Shown here piece by piece: positions 9,320 through 19,065 of a stretch of 64,000 bases of DNA. A model generated the notes under the pieces. The model did not search any database, was not told the origin of the DNA, and saw only the letters and a list, made by a program, of their open reading frames with translations. The DNA is taken from contig NZ_CP039268.1 in the NCBI RefSeq assembly GCF_009664085.1, forward strand, positions 977,501 to 1,041,500, written 5' to 3'. The position numbers and the translations under genes are program-made. The DNA is from Thermochromatium tepidum ATCC 43061. Its GTDB lineage: Bacteria; Pseudomonadota; Gammaproteobacteria; Chromatiales; Chromatiaceae. Position 1 is the first letter of the stretch. Each line of letters begins with the position of its first letter.

Positions 9320-10396
9320 ATGGATGTCAAAACATCCTTGAAGAATCTGGACCTCGCCAAACAGCTCACCAATCCCTTCGGGCAGTTGATGAAGCTCTAT
9401 CATCCCAGGGTCTGGCGTGAAAAGGGACTGATGTGGACCGGCGGGCTGTTCATCGTCACCTATCTGGTGGTGGTCCTAGTGCTCGGAATGATCTGGTCGC
9501 GCTCACCCAATACCTTTGACGTGCGTGCCAATGCGTTGGCGATGGTCGAGGGTGACGAGACGCGCCTGGTCACGGGCAGCTATACCACGGCGACCGCCAT
9601 CCGCATCGCCAAGACCCTGCTGGACAAGCCGGGCGGCTATCTGAGCAACGACAGAACCCCGCCCGGCGTCTATCTTGACAACATCCCGAACTGGGAATTC
9701 GGCGCCCTGACCGAGCTGCGCGATCTGGCCAATGCGCTGCGCAATGAGCTCAGCCGCGCCCAGTCGCAATCGCTTGAGGACCGTGACCTGCAGATCGCCC
9801 AGCCACAGTTCAACTACAACTCAGACTCCTGGATCCTGCCATCGACCGAGTCGGAATACCGTAAGGGGATCGAGGCCCTTGAACGCTACATGCACCGGCT
9901 TTCCAGACGTGAGGCCCAGTTTTTTGCCCGTTCCGATAACCTGCGCGCCTATTTGCAGGTGGTCGAGAAACGATTGGGCAACCTGGCCCAGCGTCTGTCC
10001 TACGCGGTCGGTCAGGACGATCTAGATACCGATCTGGCCGGGGATCCGGGCGCGCGGCGCGCGAACGGCACCTCGGACCAGATGCACAGGCGCACGCCCT
10101 GGCTTCAGATCGATGATGTCTTCTTTGAGGCGCGCGGCTATACCTGGGCGCTCATTCACACCCTACAGGCCATGGCGCTGGACTTCGAGAACGTGCTCAA
10201 GACCCGCAACGCCCAGGTCTCGCTGGAGCAGATCATCAGAAAGCTGCAAAGCACTCAGGATCCGATCTGGAGTCCGCTCATCCTCAACGGCACGGGGTTC
10301 GGTCTCATGGCCAACCATTCGCTGGTGATGGCCTCTTACATCTCGCGCGCCAACGCTGCCATCATCGACCTGCGCCGGCTGCTGGAGCAGGGCTGA
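9320..10396 (+). CDS. DUF2333 family membrane-anchored protein
   Basis: A 358-residue protein with one N-terminal transmembrane helix (about residues 37-60, GGLFIVTYLVVVLVLGMIW) and a large, probably periplasmic part. The C-terminus (SPLILNGTGFGLMANHSLVMASYISRANAAI, in part) matches the DUF2333 family, which has no assigned function. GGAG lies 6 nt before the ATG at 9320; an ATG at 9317 is equally in frame. It follows the GH57 pair by 18 nt and is probably in the same operon, although a role in glucan metabolism is not shown by the sequence. Confidence 0.82.
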   Translation: MDVKTSLKNLDLAKQLTNPFGQLMKLYHPRVWREKGLMWTGGLFIVTYLVVVLVLGMIWSRSPNTFDVRANALAMVEGDETRLVTGSYTTATAIRIAKTLLDKPGGYLSNDRTPPGVYLDNIPNWEFGALTELRDLANALRNELSRAQSQSLEDRDLQIAQPQFNYNSDSWILPSTESEYRKGIEALERYMHRLSRREAQFFARSDNLRAYLQVVEKRLGNLAQRLSYAVGQDDLDTDLAGDPGARRANGTSDQMHRRTPWLQIDDVFFEARGYTWALIHTLQAMALDFENVLKTRNAQVSLEQIIRKLQSTQDPIWSPLILNGTGFGLMANHSLVMASYISRANAAIIDLRRLLEQG

Positions 10397-10454
10397 GGTT
10401 CGTCATCTGAGACCCGGGTCGCAGTCCCATGACGGCGGCCCAGACGGTCTCGTC

Positions 10455-10476
10455 CCCCTCGCCCGTGCGCGAGGGG
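10455..10476. terminator. Hairpin between convergent DUF2333 and trkA genes
   Basis: CCCCTCGC and GCGAGGGG form a perfect 8-bp stem with a 6-nt loop in the gap between two convergent genes. There is no T-run on either side, so it may be a weak bidirectional terminator or an RNA 3'-end stabiliser. Confidence 0.35.
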
Positions 10477-10514
10477 CGGGTTCAATCAGCGCTTGCCAAG
10501 ACGATGCAAGGTGT

Positions 10515-11888
10515 TTACAGAAAGGTCACACCGACCTGGAACAGCCGCTCGACCTCCTGGATACGGCGCTTGTCTTGCAAAAAGAGGATGACATGATCCT
10601 CAGACTCGATGACGGTCTCACCGTGCGCGATCAACACCTCGTCGCCGCGCACCAAGGCACCGATGCTGGCCCCCTTGGGTAGTTTCAGTTCTGAGATTCG
10701 CCGTCCGACCACCTTGCTCGAGGTCGGGTCGCCATGGGCGATGGCCTCGATCGCCTCGGCTGCACCACGGCGCAATGAATGCACCATGACCACGTCGCCG
10801 CGTCGCACATGTTTGAGCAGGCTGCCGATGGTGGCCTGCTGGGGCGAGATGGCGATATCGATGACGCCGGACTGGACCAGGTCAGCATAGGGTGGACGGT
10901 TGATGAGCGCCATCACCTTGCGCGCCCCGAGTCGCTTGGCCAGCATCGCCGAGATGATGTTGGCCTCGTCGTCGTTGGTGACGGCACAAAAGACATCCGT
11001 GTTCTCGATGTTTTCTTCCAGCAGTAGTTCCTGATCGGCCGCATCGCCATGGAGCACGATGGTGCGTTCTAAGTCCTCAGCGATCTGTTTACAGCGATTC
11101 AGGTCGCGTTCGATGAGCTTGACCCGGAAGTTTGGTTCGAGCGCCTTGGCCAGGCGGGTGCCGATATTGCCGCCACCGGCGATGATCAGACGCTTGTAGG
11201 ACGGATCGAGCCGGCGCAGTTCGCCCATCACGGCGCGGATGTGTTCCGGCGCGGCGACAAAAAACACCTCGTCGTCGACCTCGATCCGGGTGTCGCCTTC
11301 GGGCTGGATGGCGTGGTCCTGACGATAGATGGCCGCGACGCGTGCCTGGATATGCGGCATGTGTTCGTGCAGGGTGCGCAGCTTCTGACCGACCAGTGGC
11401 CCGCCGTGGAAGGCACGCACCGCGACCAGACGGATCCGCCCACCGGCAAAGTCGAGCACCTGGAGTGTGCCCGGATTCTCGATCAAACGGATGATGTAAT
11501 CCGTGACCAGGGCCTCGGGGCTGATGGCCACATCGATCGGCAGCGCCTCGGTGCCGAACAGCTTGGGCTGGTCGAGGAAGCTCTGGGCGCGCACCCGTGC
11601 GATCTTGGTCGGGGTATGGAAGAGCGTATGGGCCACCTGACAGGCGATCATGTTGGTCTCATCGCTGTTGGTGACGGCGATGATCATGTCGGCATCCTCG
11701 GCGCCAGCGCGCATGAGGACGTCGGGATGGGCGCCATGACCCTGCACCGTGCGCAGATCGAAGCGATCCTGGAGGTCGCGCAGCAGATCGGCGTCCTGAT
11801 CGACCACGGTGATGTCGTTGGCCTCGCTGACCAGATTGGCGGCGACCGAGGAACCGACCTGACCAGCGCCGAGGATGATGATCTTCAT
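10515..11888 (-). CDS. trkA: Trk potassium uptake regulator TrkA
   Basis: A 457-residue cytosolic, NAD(H)-binding subunit of the Trk K+ uptake system, which gates the TrkH/TrkG channel. It has two RCK-N/RCK-C halves. The first Rossmann motif is at the N-terminus ([12 protein letters not shown]) with the acidic end VVDQDADLL. The second is near residue 235 ([12 protein letters not shown]). Length and duplication are normal for the family. No trkH gene is in the window. It is the last gene of the def-fmt-rsmB-DUF4390-ntrYX-trkA block and lies 61 nt after ntrX. Confidence 0.96.
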   Translation of the reverse strand: MKIIILGAGQVGSSVAANLVSEANDITVVDQDADLLRDLQDRFDLRTVQGHGAHPDVLMRAGAEDADMIIAVTNSDETNMIACQVAHTLFHTPTKIARVRAQSFLDQPKLFGTEALPIDVAISPEALVTDYIIRLIENPGTLQVLDFAGGRIRLVAVRAFHGGPLVGQKLRTLHEHMPHIQARVAAIYRQDHAIQPEGDTRIEVDDEVFFVAAPEHIRAVMGELRRLDPSYKRLIIAGGGNIGTRLAKALEPNFRVKLIERDLNRCKQIAEDLERTIVLHGDAADQELLLEENIENTDVFCAVTNDDEANIISAMLAKRLGARKVMALINRPPYADLVQSGVIDIAISPQQATIGSLLKHVRRGDVVMVHSLRRGAAEAIEAIAHGDPTSSKVVGRRISELKLPKGASIGALVRGDEVLIAHGETVIESEDHVILFLQDKRRIQEVERLFQVGVTFL

Positions 11889-11949
11889 GGAGTGATCGGT
11901 CTCCAGCGATCAGCTGGCAGTGGATCGCTGGCGGCTGGCGGTTGAACGC

Positions 11950-13317
11950 TCATCTCCGCTCCTTGATCTCGATCCCGAGCGAGCGCAGCTTGCGATAGAG
12001 GTGGGTGCGTTCCATGCCTGCCTCCTTGGCCATCTTGCTGACATTGCCCTGGTGCTTTTCGAGCTGATAGTCGAGATAGGCCTTCTCGAACTGTTCACGC
12101 GCCTGACGCAGCGGCTGATCGAATGAGACCAGGCCATCGAGTGTCTGGATCTGGATCGGCGGTGGGGCGCCGAGTGCGCTCTCGACCTCCTTTTGGGTGA
12201 TCTCATCACCGGCCCCCAGGATCAGCAGCCGCTGGACGAGGTTCTTGAGCTCACGCACATTGCCCGGCCAGCTATAGTTGCGCAGAAAATTCTGGGCACC
12301 GACACTGAAGCGGCGGTAGGGCAGCTTCTCGTGGGTGGCAAAATAGTCGAGATAGAAATTGAGCAGATCTGGCACATCCTCGGCATGTTCGGACAGCGGC
12401 GGGATGTGCAGTGGCACCACGTTGAGGTGATAGAACAGATCCTCGCGGAAGCGTCCGGCGCGCACCTCATCTTCCAGATTGCGCTGGGTGATGGCGATGA
12501 TGCGCACGTCGATGCGCACCGGCTCACTGCCGCCGACGCGCAGAAAGGAGCCGCTGTCAAGCGCCCCAAGCAACTTGGACTGGGCATCCCATTCCATGTC
12601 CGCCACCTCATCGAGCAGCAGGGTTCCGCCGGCGGCCTTCTCCAGGCTGCCGTAATGGGTGTGGTCGCCCTCCTCGACGCCGAACAGCTCGCGCGCGGCG
12701 TTGCCGCCGGCCAGTGATGAGACACCCAGATCGATGAAGGGGCGCTCGCGGCGGGCGCTCTGCGAGTGCAGATAGCGTGCGAAGGTCTCACGCCCGCTGC
12801 CGGCTTCGCCTGTGATCAGCACCCAGGTGTCATGCTGGGCAATGCGCTTGACCTGCTCGCGCAGACGCTGCATGACCGCGCTGCGTCCGACCGGCTCATG
12901 GACCAGGGGTGCACGCCGCTTGAGCCTGATGTTTTCCTGCTGGAGTTTGGCCGCCTCGAGCGCACGCTCGACCGTCAGCAACAGCTTGGCCATCGACAGC
13001 GGCTTTTCGAGGAAGTCATAGGCCCCGAGCCGGGTGGCCTCGACCGCCGTCTCCACGGTACCATGACCCGACATCATGATGACCGGACAGGGCAGGCCAT
13101 CGTCCTCGGCCCATTCCTTGAGCAGTGAGATGCCGTCGATGTCGGGCATCCAGATGTCGAGCAGGATCAGGTCGGGACGGCGGTCGCGCAGGGCGTGTCG
13201 CGCGGCCTCGCCGTTCTCGGCCACGGCCACGGCATAGCCTTCATCCTCGAGGATCTCCTTGACCAGGCCGCGGATGTCGGGTTCGTCGTCGACGACCAGG
13301 ATATGGATTGCGCTCAT
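11950..13317 (-). CDS. ntrX: NtrX-type response regulator with degenerate AAA+ domain
   Basis: A 455-residue response regulator with a receiver domain (phospho-acceptor D54 in LILLDIWMPD), an AAA+ domain (about 140-370) and a C-terminal Fis-type helix-turn-helix (GNVSKMAKEAGMERTHLYRK). The AAA+ part departs from sigma-54 activators. The Walker A is GEAGSGRE, with Arg for the Lys, and the loop that normally reads GAFTGA is ELFGVEEGDHTHYG. The Walker B (GGTLLLDEVADM), the FREDLFYHLNV segment and WPGNVRELKN remain. It may therefore regulate without driving sigma-54 open-complex formation. It overlaps ntrY by ATGA. Confidence 0.9.
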   Translation of the reverse strand: MSAIHILVVDDEPDIRGLVKEILEDEGYAVAVAENGEAARHALRDRRPDLILLDIWMPDIDGISLLKEWAEDDGLPCPVIMMSGHGTVETAVEATRLGAYDFLEKPLSMAKLLLTVERALEAAKLQQENIRLKRRAPLVHEPVGRSAVMQRLREQVKRIAQHDTWVLITGEAGSGRETFARYLHSQSARRERPFIDLGVSSLAGGNAARELFGVEEGDHTHYGSLEKAAGGTLLLDEVADMEWDAQSKLLGALDSGSFLRVGGSEPVRIDVRIIAITQRNLEDEVRAGRFREDLFYHLNVVPLHIPPLSEHAEDVPDLLNFYLDYFATHEKLPYRRFSVGAQNFLRNYSWPGNVRELKNLVQRLLILGAGDEITQKEVESALGAPPPIQIQTLDGLVSFDQPLRQAREQFEKAYLDYQLEKHQGNVSKMAKEAGMERTHLYRKLRSLGIEIKERR

Positions 13318-15521
13318 GCTTCGTGTTGCTCCCGAGCATGGACCGCCGGGGTAGCGGTCGCTTGCCAGACTGGGATCCGGACCCGGATCAGGGCGCCCGA
13401 ATCGCGATTCTCGACGCTGATCATACCGCCATGTTCCTCGATGATCTTCTTGACGATCGCCAGACCCAAACCCGTGCCCTTGGTCTTGGTCGTGACATAG
13501 GGTTCAAACAGCCGGTCCATGAGCGAGGGGTCAAATCCCGGACCATTGTCGGCGACACTGAACTGCACATAGGGCTTGTCATCGGCCTGGATGAGCTCAG
13601 TTCTGACCTCGATCAGCGCCTCGGCACGGCCTTCCAGGGCCTCTTGGGCGTTTTTGATCAGATTATGGATGACCTGTCGCAGTCGCAAGGGATCACCCCG
13701 CACCCGGGCCTCGGGGGCGTCAAGCCTGATCCTGAGTGCCGGCACGCCAGCGCTGCGATAGAGATCCAGTACTTCGCGCGCCAATTGGTCGAAGACCAGG
13801 GGTTCGGCCTGGGGCCTGGGGCTCTTGGCATAGTCCGAGAAGTCGTTGACCATCGCCTTCATGGCCTCGACCTGTTGGATGATGGTACCTGTGGCGCGCT
13901 CGATGATCCGTGCGTCGGTCTCATCGGCCTTGGCCAGCAGCTTGTGACGCAGACGCTCGGCCGAGAGCTGGATCGGGGTGAGCGGGTTCTTGATCTCGTG
14001 GGCGAGCCGGCGCGCGACCTCGGCCCAGGCTGCATTGCGTTGGGCGATGATCAATGAGGTGATGTCGTCGAAGACCACCACGTGACCGCGCTGGTCTGAG
14101 TCTGGGAGTGGCAAGGGGCTGCCGCGGCACAGGAGGGTCTGACTGGTCTCGTCGCGCTGTAGCGTCACCTCGGCGCGCCAGGGCTGGGCCGCGGCGAGAT
14201 GGCGGCGCACCGTCTCGGTCCAGGGCAAGAGCCAGGGGGCGACGCGCTCCAGAGACTCGAGCCCGATCGGTTCTGCGGTCTCTGCAAGCCCCAGGATCTG
14301 GAGCGCGGCCGGATTGGCGGTACGCAGTCGCTGCCGTTCGTCAAGGGCCACCACACCCGAGGATAGACGCCCGAGGATGGTCTCCAGATAGTTGCGCTGG
14401 GTCTCGATCGCCTGTTTGCTGCGGGCCGCGGCATCGCGGGCCTGGGCGATGCGCTGCGACATGGCGTTGAAGGAGGCGACCAGGAAGGTCAGTTCGTCGT
14501 CGTGACTGGGGAGTCGGATCTGCTGTCCATACTCGCCCTCTGAGATCGAGCGGGTGGCGCGGGCGATGTCGGCAATGGGGGCGACCAGCCGACGCGCGGT
14601 GTGGAAGGCAGCGATGAGCGCGGCCATGAGTCCGAATACGAGCACCAAAGAGAGCGTGAGCGAGAAACTCAGCTTGAGCGATTGGCGCAGATAGGCCAGC
14701 TCCGTATAGCGGTTGTAGGCGTTCTCAAGCCGGGTAGACAGCTCGGTGATGCGCTCCGAGGTCGGAAAGACGCCCTGGATCAGCATGTCCCGCCCGCGCG
14801 GATCCCGGACCAGGGTGCGCACCACCAGCTCGTTGCTCGGCGTGGTCTCGAGCCCGACATAGTTGGTGCCGGCCCGCACGCTGTGATGGATCTCGCGTTC
14901 GGTCTGACTGGGAACCAGTTGGGTCGGGTCTTCGTTCGCGGTCCCCAGCATCTGACCCCCGGGGCCATAGACGGTCAGTTCGATGGCCCCGGCGCGACGG
15001 CGCAGGTCGTTGAGGCTGAGCGCGATGGCGGTGGCCGAACGGTCCTCGATCCCGGCCAGCAATTGCTCGCTAATCTTGACCAGGAGGCGTTGATTGAGGT
15101 CGAGCGAGGCCTGATTGAGCACGAGGGCGTCTTGCATGGCGCGCCCGATCTCGACGTCGAACCAGCTATCGATGCCGCGCAGCAGGAACCCGAGCGAAAA
15201 ATAATAGACCGCGCCCACCGGCAGCAGCGAGATCAGCGAGAACAACACCAGGATGCGGGCGGTCAAACGCGAGCCGGCCGCCTGCCGCCGATAGCGGCGC
15301 ACCAGCTTGACGATGTTGACGATCACCAGCACCGCCAGTGCCAAGAGTCCGGCCAGGACCATCGACAGCAGCGGCAGGAAGGCGCGGCTGAGTGTCTCGG
15401 AGTTTTCCACCGCGTCGCGCATCAAGACCAGCACGACGAAGAGTCCGAGGATCAGCAGGGCGACCGGCAGGGTGCCGAGTCCACGATGCCAGTTTAGGGT
15501 TTTAGAGGCCAAGTCGTCCAA
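13314..15521 (-). CDS. ntrY: NtrY-type membrane sensor histidine kinase
   Basis: A 735-residue kinase, the partner of NtrX. It has three N-terminal transmembrane helices (about 18-36, 50-72, 88-110), an extracytoplasmic sensor region, a fourth helix (about 285-305), a HAMP domain, a PAS domain (LSSGVVALDERQRLR, about 383), a dimerisation/phosphotransfer domain with the His of RRLAHEIKNPLTP (about H507), and a HATPase with N box LIKNAQEAL, DNGPGFDP and GTGLGLAIVKKI. All catalytic motifs look intact. In this family the pair responds to nitrogen or redox state. The start overlaps the DUF4390 gene by 28 nt. Confidence 0.93.
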   Translation of the reverse strand: MDDLASKTLNWHRGLGTLPVALLILGLFVVLVLMRDAVENSETLSRAFLPLLSMVLAGLLALAVLVIVNIVKLVRRYRRQAAGSRLTARILVLFSLISLLPVGAVYYFSLGFLLRGIDSWFDVEIGRAMQDALVLNQASLDLNQRLLVKISEQLLAGIEDRSATAIALSLNDLRRRAGAIELTVYGPGGQMLGTANEDPTQLVPSQTEREIHHSVRAGTNYVGLETTPSNELVVRTLVRDPRGRDMLIQGVFPTSERITELSTRLENAYNRYTELAYLRQSLKLSFSLTLSLVLVFGLMAALIAAFHTARRLVAPIADIARATRSISEGEYGQQIRLPSHDDELTFLVASFNAMSQRIAQARDAAARSKQAIETQRNYLETILGRLSSGVVALDERQRLRTANPAALQILGLAETAEPIGLESLERVAPWLLPWTETVRRHLAAAQPWRAEVTLQRDETSQTLLCRGSPLPLPDSDQRGHVVVFDDITSLIIAQRNAAWAEVARRLAHEIKNPLTPIQLSAERLRHKLLAKADETDARIIERATGTIIQQVEAMKAMVNDFSDYAKSPRPQAEPLVFDQLAREVLDLYRSAGVPALRIRLDAPEARVRGDPLRLRQVIHNLIKNAQEALEGRAEALIEVRTELIQADDKPYVQFSVADNGPGFDPSLMDRLFEPYVTTKTKGTGLGLAIVKKIIEEHGGMISVENRDSGALIRVRIPVWQATATPAVHAREQHEA

Positions 15522-16069
15522 CCGCTCGAGAGCTTCCAGGAGGGCTTGAGATAGGCCATGGGGCGCAGCGGGAGGGGCAGTTCCTCGATGTCCAGAAAGA
15601 CCTTGATCTGGAGCTCATACTCTTCGTTCGGGTCGAGCCGATCGAGTCTGATGAGGGGCTGGTCGGTGAGCTCGCCTAAGGCGCGGATGGCCGCGTCGCG
15701 GGTGACGAAGTCACGCCCGTTGAGGCTCGGCAGACGATGGACTTCGTAGCGTTCGGAGAGCGGTCTGTAGCGGATGGTATAACGCCACTGTTCATCGACC
15801 AGACTGTCCTCCCAGAGCCAGGCTCTGGCGCGACGCACCTGGATGTGGAAGACCAGCGTCAGAGGCACGCCATGATCGAGTGCCTCGAGCACGGTGTCGT
15901 TGAACCCGAGCTCGACACCGGCGTTTAGCACCAATTGCCCGGACTCGGGCCGGATCTGGACCTGTTTGATCAAAAAACCCGAGCGTGCCTGGGGCGCACC
16001 GACGGCGAGCGCGGGCAGGAGGCTTAGAACCAGGATCAGCGCGACACGAGAGACCTTGCGCGGGGTCAT
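15494..16069 (-). CDS. DUF4390 domain exported protein
   Basis: A 191-residue protein with a signal peptide (VALILVLSLLPALAVGA) and a single DUF4390 domain, rich in beta structure: VLNAGVELGFNDTVLEALD, FHIQVRRARAWLWEDS, WRYTIRYRPLSERYEV. The family is regularly found between rsmB and ntrY in gammaproteobacteria and has no known function. An extracytoplasmic role linked to NtrY sensing is possible but is inference. The ATG at 16069 overlaps the rsmB stop (ATGA), and its own end overlaps the ntrY start by 28 nt. Confidence 0.85.
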   Translation of the reverse strand: MTPRKVSRVALILVLSLLPALAVGAPQARSGFLIKQVQIRPESGQLVLNAGVELGFNDTVLEALDHGVPLTLVFHIQVRRARAWLWEDSLVDEQWRYTIRYRPLSERYEVHRLPSLNGRDFVTRDAAIRALGELTDQPLIRLDRLDPNEEYELQIKVFLDIEELPLPLRPMAYLKPSWKLSSGWTTWPLKP

Positions 16070-17415
16070 GGTGTGTCCTTGGCCAGCAGGGCATAGAAGA
16101 AGCCGTCGTGCCCCCGGGCGGTCGGCAGAAGCTGGCGTCCAGGTGGACGCGGGCAACCCCAGTCGGTCGCGAGCTCAAGTGCGTGGGCCTCGGGATGGCG
16201 TGCGAGGAAGGTCTCGACCTGACACTCGTTCTCTGCGGCGAGCAGCGAGCAGGTGGAATAGAGCAACCGTCCGCCTGGACGCAGCAGCGACCAGACGGCC
16301 TCCAGGAGGCGCGACTGGGTGGCGACGAGTGCACCGATATCGTCGGGGCGGCGCAGCCATTTGATGTCGGGGTGACGCCGGATGACGCCGGTCGCCGAAC
16401 AGGGGACATCGAGCAGGATGCAGTCGAAGGGGCGGGCGGTCCAGTCCCCGTGCGGAGCGGACGCATCGCCGACCCGTACCTGAGCGCTGAGTCCGAGTCG
16501 GTCGAGCGTCGTGCCGACCCTGGCCAGACGTGCGGCATCGTTGTCGATGGCGACCAGGTCCAAGGCGTTGCCGGCGCGTTCCAGGATGGCGGCCGTCTTG
16601 TTCCCAGGTGCGGCACAGGCGTCGAGCACCCGCTCGCCGGGCTGGGCGTCGAGCAGGCGCGCGGCCAGCTGTGCCCCGCTGTCCTGGATCGAGACCCAGC
16701 CATCGTCAAAGCCCGGCAGTTCGCGCATGGGTCGGGGCTGATCGAGCAGGATGCCGGTCTCCAATCCCGCGATGGCGTGCGCGCCGATGCCGGCGGCCTT
16801 GAGTTGGCCCAGATAGTCAGCACGCGTCACCCGCAGCGGGTTGACGCGCAGGGCCATAGGGGCACGTTCGTTGCTGGCTCGGACGATCGACTCCCAGTCA
16901 TCCGGCCAGTCGTTCCTGAGCCGTTCGAGCAGCCAGTCGGGATAGAGCCAGCGTGACTCGGGTTGGGTATCGATCTGGCGGAGCAGGGCTTCATACTCGC
17001 GCTGGAAGCGTCGCAGGAGTGCGTTGACCAGGCTGGCCATCCGGGGCTTGCCAAGCACTCGGCTCGCCTCGACCGTGGCCGAGACGGCGGCATGTGGCGG
17101 TGTGTGCATGAAGCCGAGCTGATAGAGTCCGATCAGGATCAGCGCCTGGATGTCGCCATCGCGCGGCTTGAGCGGGCGTTCGAGCAGACAGCCGGCAATC
17201 AGCTGAAGACGCGGCAGCAGACGCAATGTGCCATAGACCATCTCCTGCACCAAGGCCTGATCGGCCGCTGAACCTGGTGTCGTGTCGGTTTGTCGGAGTC
17301 GCGCGAGCGACTGGCCGTGTTCGAGCACCGACTGTAGGGCGCGCGCCGCTGCGGCGCGCGGCTCGGCCCCCGGCGAGACGGCGATTGGAGGCGGGCGATG
17401 TCGGCGTTCAGTCAA
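16066..17415 (-). CDS. rsmB: 16S rRNA (cytosine-967-C5)-methyltransferase RsmB
   Basis: An SAM-dependent methyltransferase that makes m5C967 in 16S rRNA. The N-terminal NusB-like RNA-binding domain (about 20-150) is followed by the Rossmann domain with [11 protein letters not shown] (SAM motif I), the first conserved cysteine in [10 protein letters not shown] and the second, catalytic one in [13 protein letters not shown]. The start is uncertain: ATGs at 17442 and 17427 are in frame, but a TTG at 17415 has GGAG 6 nt upstream and overlaps the fmt stop by 8 nt. I take the TTG (449 residues); the alternatives add at most nine. Confidence 0.94.
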   Translation of the reverse strand: MTERRHRPPPIAVSPGAEPRAAAARALQSVLEHGQSLARLRQTDTTPGSAADQALVQEMVYGTLRLLPRLQLIAGCLLERPLKPRDGDIQALILIGLYQLGFMHTPPHAAVSATVEASRVLGKPRMASLVNALLRRFQREYEALLRQIDTQPESRWLYPDWLLERLRNDWPDDWESIVRASNERAPMALRVNPLRVTRADYLGQLKAAGIGAHAIAGLETGILLDQPRPMRELPGFDDGWVSIQDSGAQLAARLLDAQPGERVLDACAAPGNKTAAILERAGNALDLVAIDNDAARLARVGTTLDRLGLSAQVRVGDASAPHGDWTARPFDCILLDVPCSATGVIRRHPDIKWLRRPDDIGALVATQSRLLEAVWSLLRPGGRLLYSTCSLLAAENECQVETFLARHPEAHALELATDWGCPRPPGRQLLPTARGHDGFFYALLAKDTP

Positions 17416-18349
17416 GACGCGCTCCATCCAACTGTCGCGCATTGAGGTAGTCTGCCGCGCTCATGGGCCTTTTGCCCGCCGGTTGCAGGCAGGTGATACG
17501 CAGTGTGCCCGATCCGGTGGCGACCCGGATCCCGGTGCGATCGGCCCCAATGACGGTGCCTGGGGGTAGCGAGTCACTGGCGTCGCCCTCGGCCTCGGCC
17601 GTCCAGATCCGTAGTGTCGCACCCTCTAGCGTCGTCTGGGCAACCGGCCAGGGATTAAAGGCCCGCACTTGACGCTCGATGGCCTCGGCGGGCGTGTTCC
17701 AGTCGATCCTGGCTTCGTCCTTGCTGAGTTTGTGGGCATAGGTGGCCTGCGTTTCGTCCTGAGGTTCGGGGGCTGGCGAACCCGCGACGATTGTGGGCAG
17801 GGCCTCCAGGAGTGCGCGCGCGCCGAGTTCGGCGAGCCGATCATGCAGGGTGCCCCCGGTCTCGTGGCGTTCGATCGGTGTGGCGATCCGATGGAAGACC
17901 GGTCCGGTGTCGAGTCCGGCCTCCATGCGCATGATGCAGACGCCTGTCTCCGTATCACCGGCGAGGATGGCGCGTTGGATCGGCGCGGCGCCGCGCCAAC
18001 GCGGCAGCAGCGAGGCATGGACGTTGACGCAACCGAGCCGGGGCGCTTCCAGGACTGCGCTCGGCAGTCGCAGACCATAGGCGACCACGACCATCAGGTC
18101 AGCCCCGAGCTTGCGCAGCTGCTCGATGGCCTCGGGATCGTCCTTGAGTCTCTCGGGCTGATACACTGCCAGACCGCGATCGAGCGCCAGTGTCTTCACT
18201 GGGCTCATCTGGAGTCTGCGTCCGCGTCCGGCCGGGCGGTCGGGCTGGGTATAGACACCGATCACTTCGTGCCCGGCATCGAGCAGGGCAGCGAGGCAGG
18301 GGACAGCAAAGTCCGGCGTGCCGGCGAAAATGAGGCGCAGCGGTTTCAT
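17408..18349 (-). CDS. fmt: Methionyl-tRNA formyltransferase
   Basis: A 313-residue enzyme that formylates initiator Met-tRNA from 10-formyl-THF. The formyltransferase core includes [13 protein letters not shown] at the N-terminus, the loop [18 protein letters not shown] that contacts tRNA, and the catalytic [16 protein letters not shown] near residue 108. The C-terminal beta-barrel ends [16 protein letters not shown]. Length is normal. It lies 46 nt after def in the same direction, the usual pairing of formylation and deformylation genes. Confidence 0.97.
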   Translation of the reverse strand: MKPLRLIFAGTPDFAVPCLAALLDAGHEVIGVYTQPDRPAGRGRRLQMSPVKTLALDRGLAVYQPERLKDDPEAIEQLRKLGADLMVVVAYGLRLPSAVLEAPRLGCVNVHASLLPRWRGAAPIQRAILAGDTETGVCIMRMEAGLDTGPVFHRIATPIERHETGGTLHDRLAELGARALLEALPTIVAGSPAPEPQDETQATYAHKLSKDEARIDWNTPAEAIERQVRAFNPWPVAQTTLEGATLRIWTAEAEGDASDSLPPGTVIGADRTGIRVATGSGTLRITCLQPAGKRPMSAADYLNARQLDGARLD

Positions 18350-18395
18350 CAAGTGGCTCGGCGGTCGGTGGATGGGCGATGAGGCGGCTCAGTGC

Positions 18396-18938
18396 TCAAA
18401 TGACGCTGCGCTGTGGCTCGGTGTTCTGGCGCGTGCGTGCGGCCTCCTTGCGCTGTTTTTCGAGCTTGTGACGGATGCGCTGGCGCTTGAGGATGGAGAT
18501 GTGATCGACAAAGAGCTTGCCGTCGAGATGGTCGATCTCGTGCTGGATGCAAACGGCGAGCAGTCCTTCGGCGTTGAGTCTGAAGGGGTTGCCGTTACGA
18601 TCGAGCGCCTCGACGCTGACATGTGCGGCGCGGGTCACGGTTTCGAAGAAACCGGGGACCGACAGACAGCCCTCTTCCATCTGTTCCGTGCCCTCGCGCG
18701 CCAGGATGCGCGGGTTGATCAGACACATCGGGCTGTCGTGTTCCTTGGAGATGTCGATGACGAGGACCTGGCGCTGGACATTGACCTGGGTCGCTGCCAA
18801 TCCGATGCCCGGGGCGGCGTACATGGTTTCGAACATGTCGTCGATGAGTCGGCGGATACGGTTATCGACCTGCTCGACGGGCTGGGCCTTTTGGCGCAGT
18901 CGCGGGTCGGGGAAGACGAGGATATCGAGTATGGCCAT
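18396..18938 (-). CDS. def: Peptide deformylase
   Basis: A 180-residue metalloenzyme that removes the formyl group from nascent proteins. All three motifs are present: GIGLAATQ (about 46-53), EGCLSVPG with the metal-binding Cys (about 92) and QHEIDHLDG with two His ligands and the catalytic Glu (about 133-139). The C-terminus carries a basic helix ([20 protein letters not shown]) slightly longer than in E. coli, of the kind that contacts the ribosome. It is the first gene of the minus-strand block; the LysM gene is divergent. Confidence 0.97.
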   Translation of the reverse strand: MAILDILVFPDPRLRQKAQPVEQVDNRIRRLIDDMFETMYAAPGIGLAATQVNVQRQVLVIDISKEHDSPMCLINPRILAREGTEQMEEGCLSVPGFFETVTRAAHVSVEALDRNGNPFRLNAEGLLAVCIQHEIDHLDGKLFVDHISILKRQRIRHKLEKQRKEAARTRQNTEPQRSVI

Positions 18939-19065
18939 GCGAATTCTTGAGTCCAGCTTGAGTCAACGGGTGGTCGGGACGAAGCGGTGTGCGCTACTAT
19001 CTCTCAGGATACTACATCCCATCGTGGGGACGGGAACATCCCGTTTCGACCATTGCGGAGGGTCC

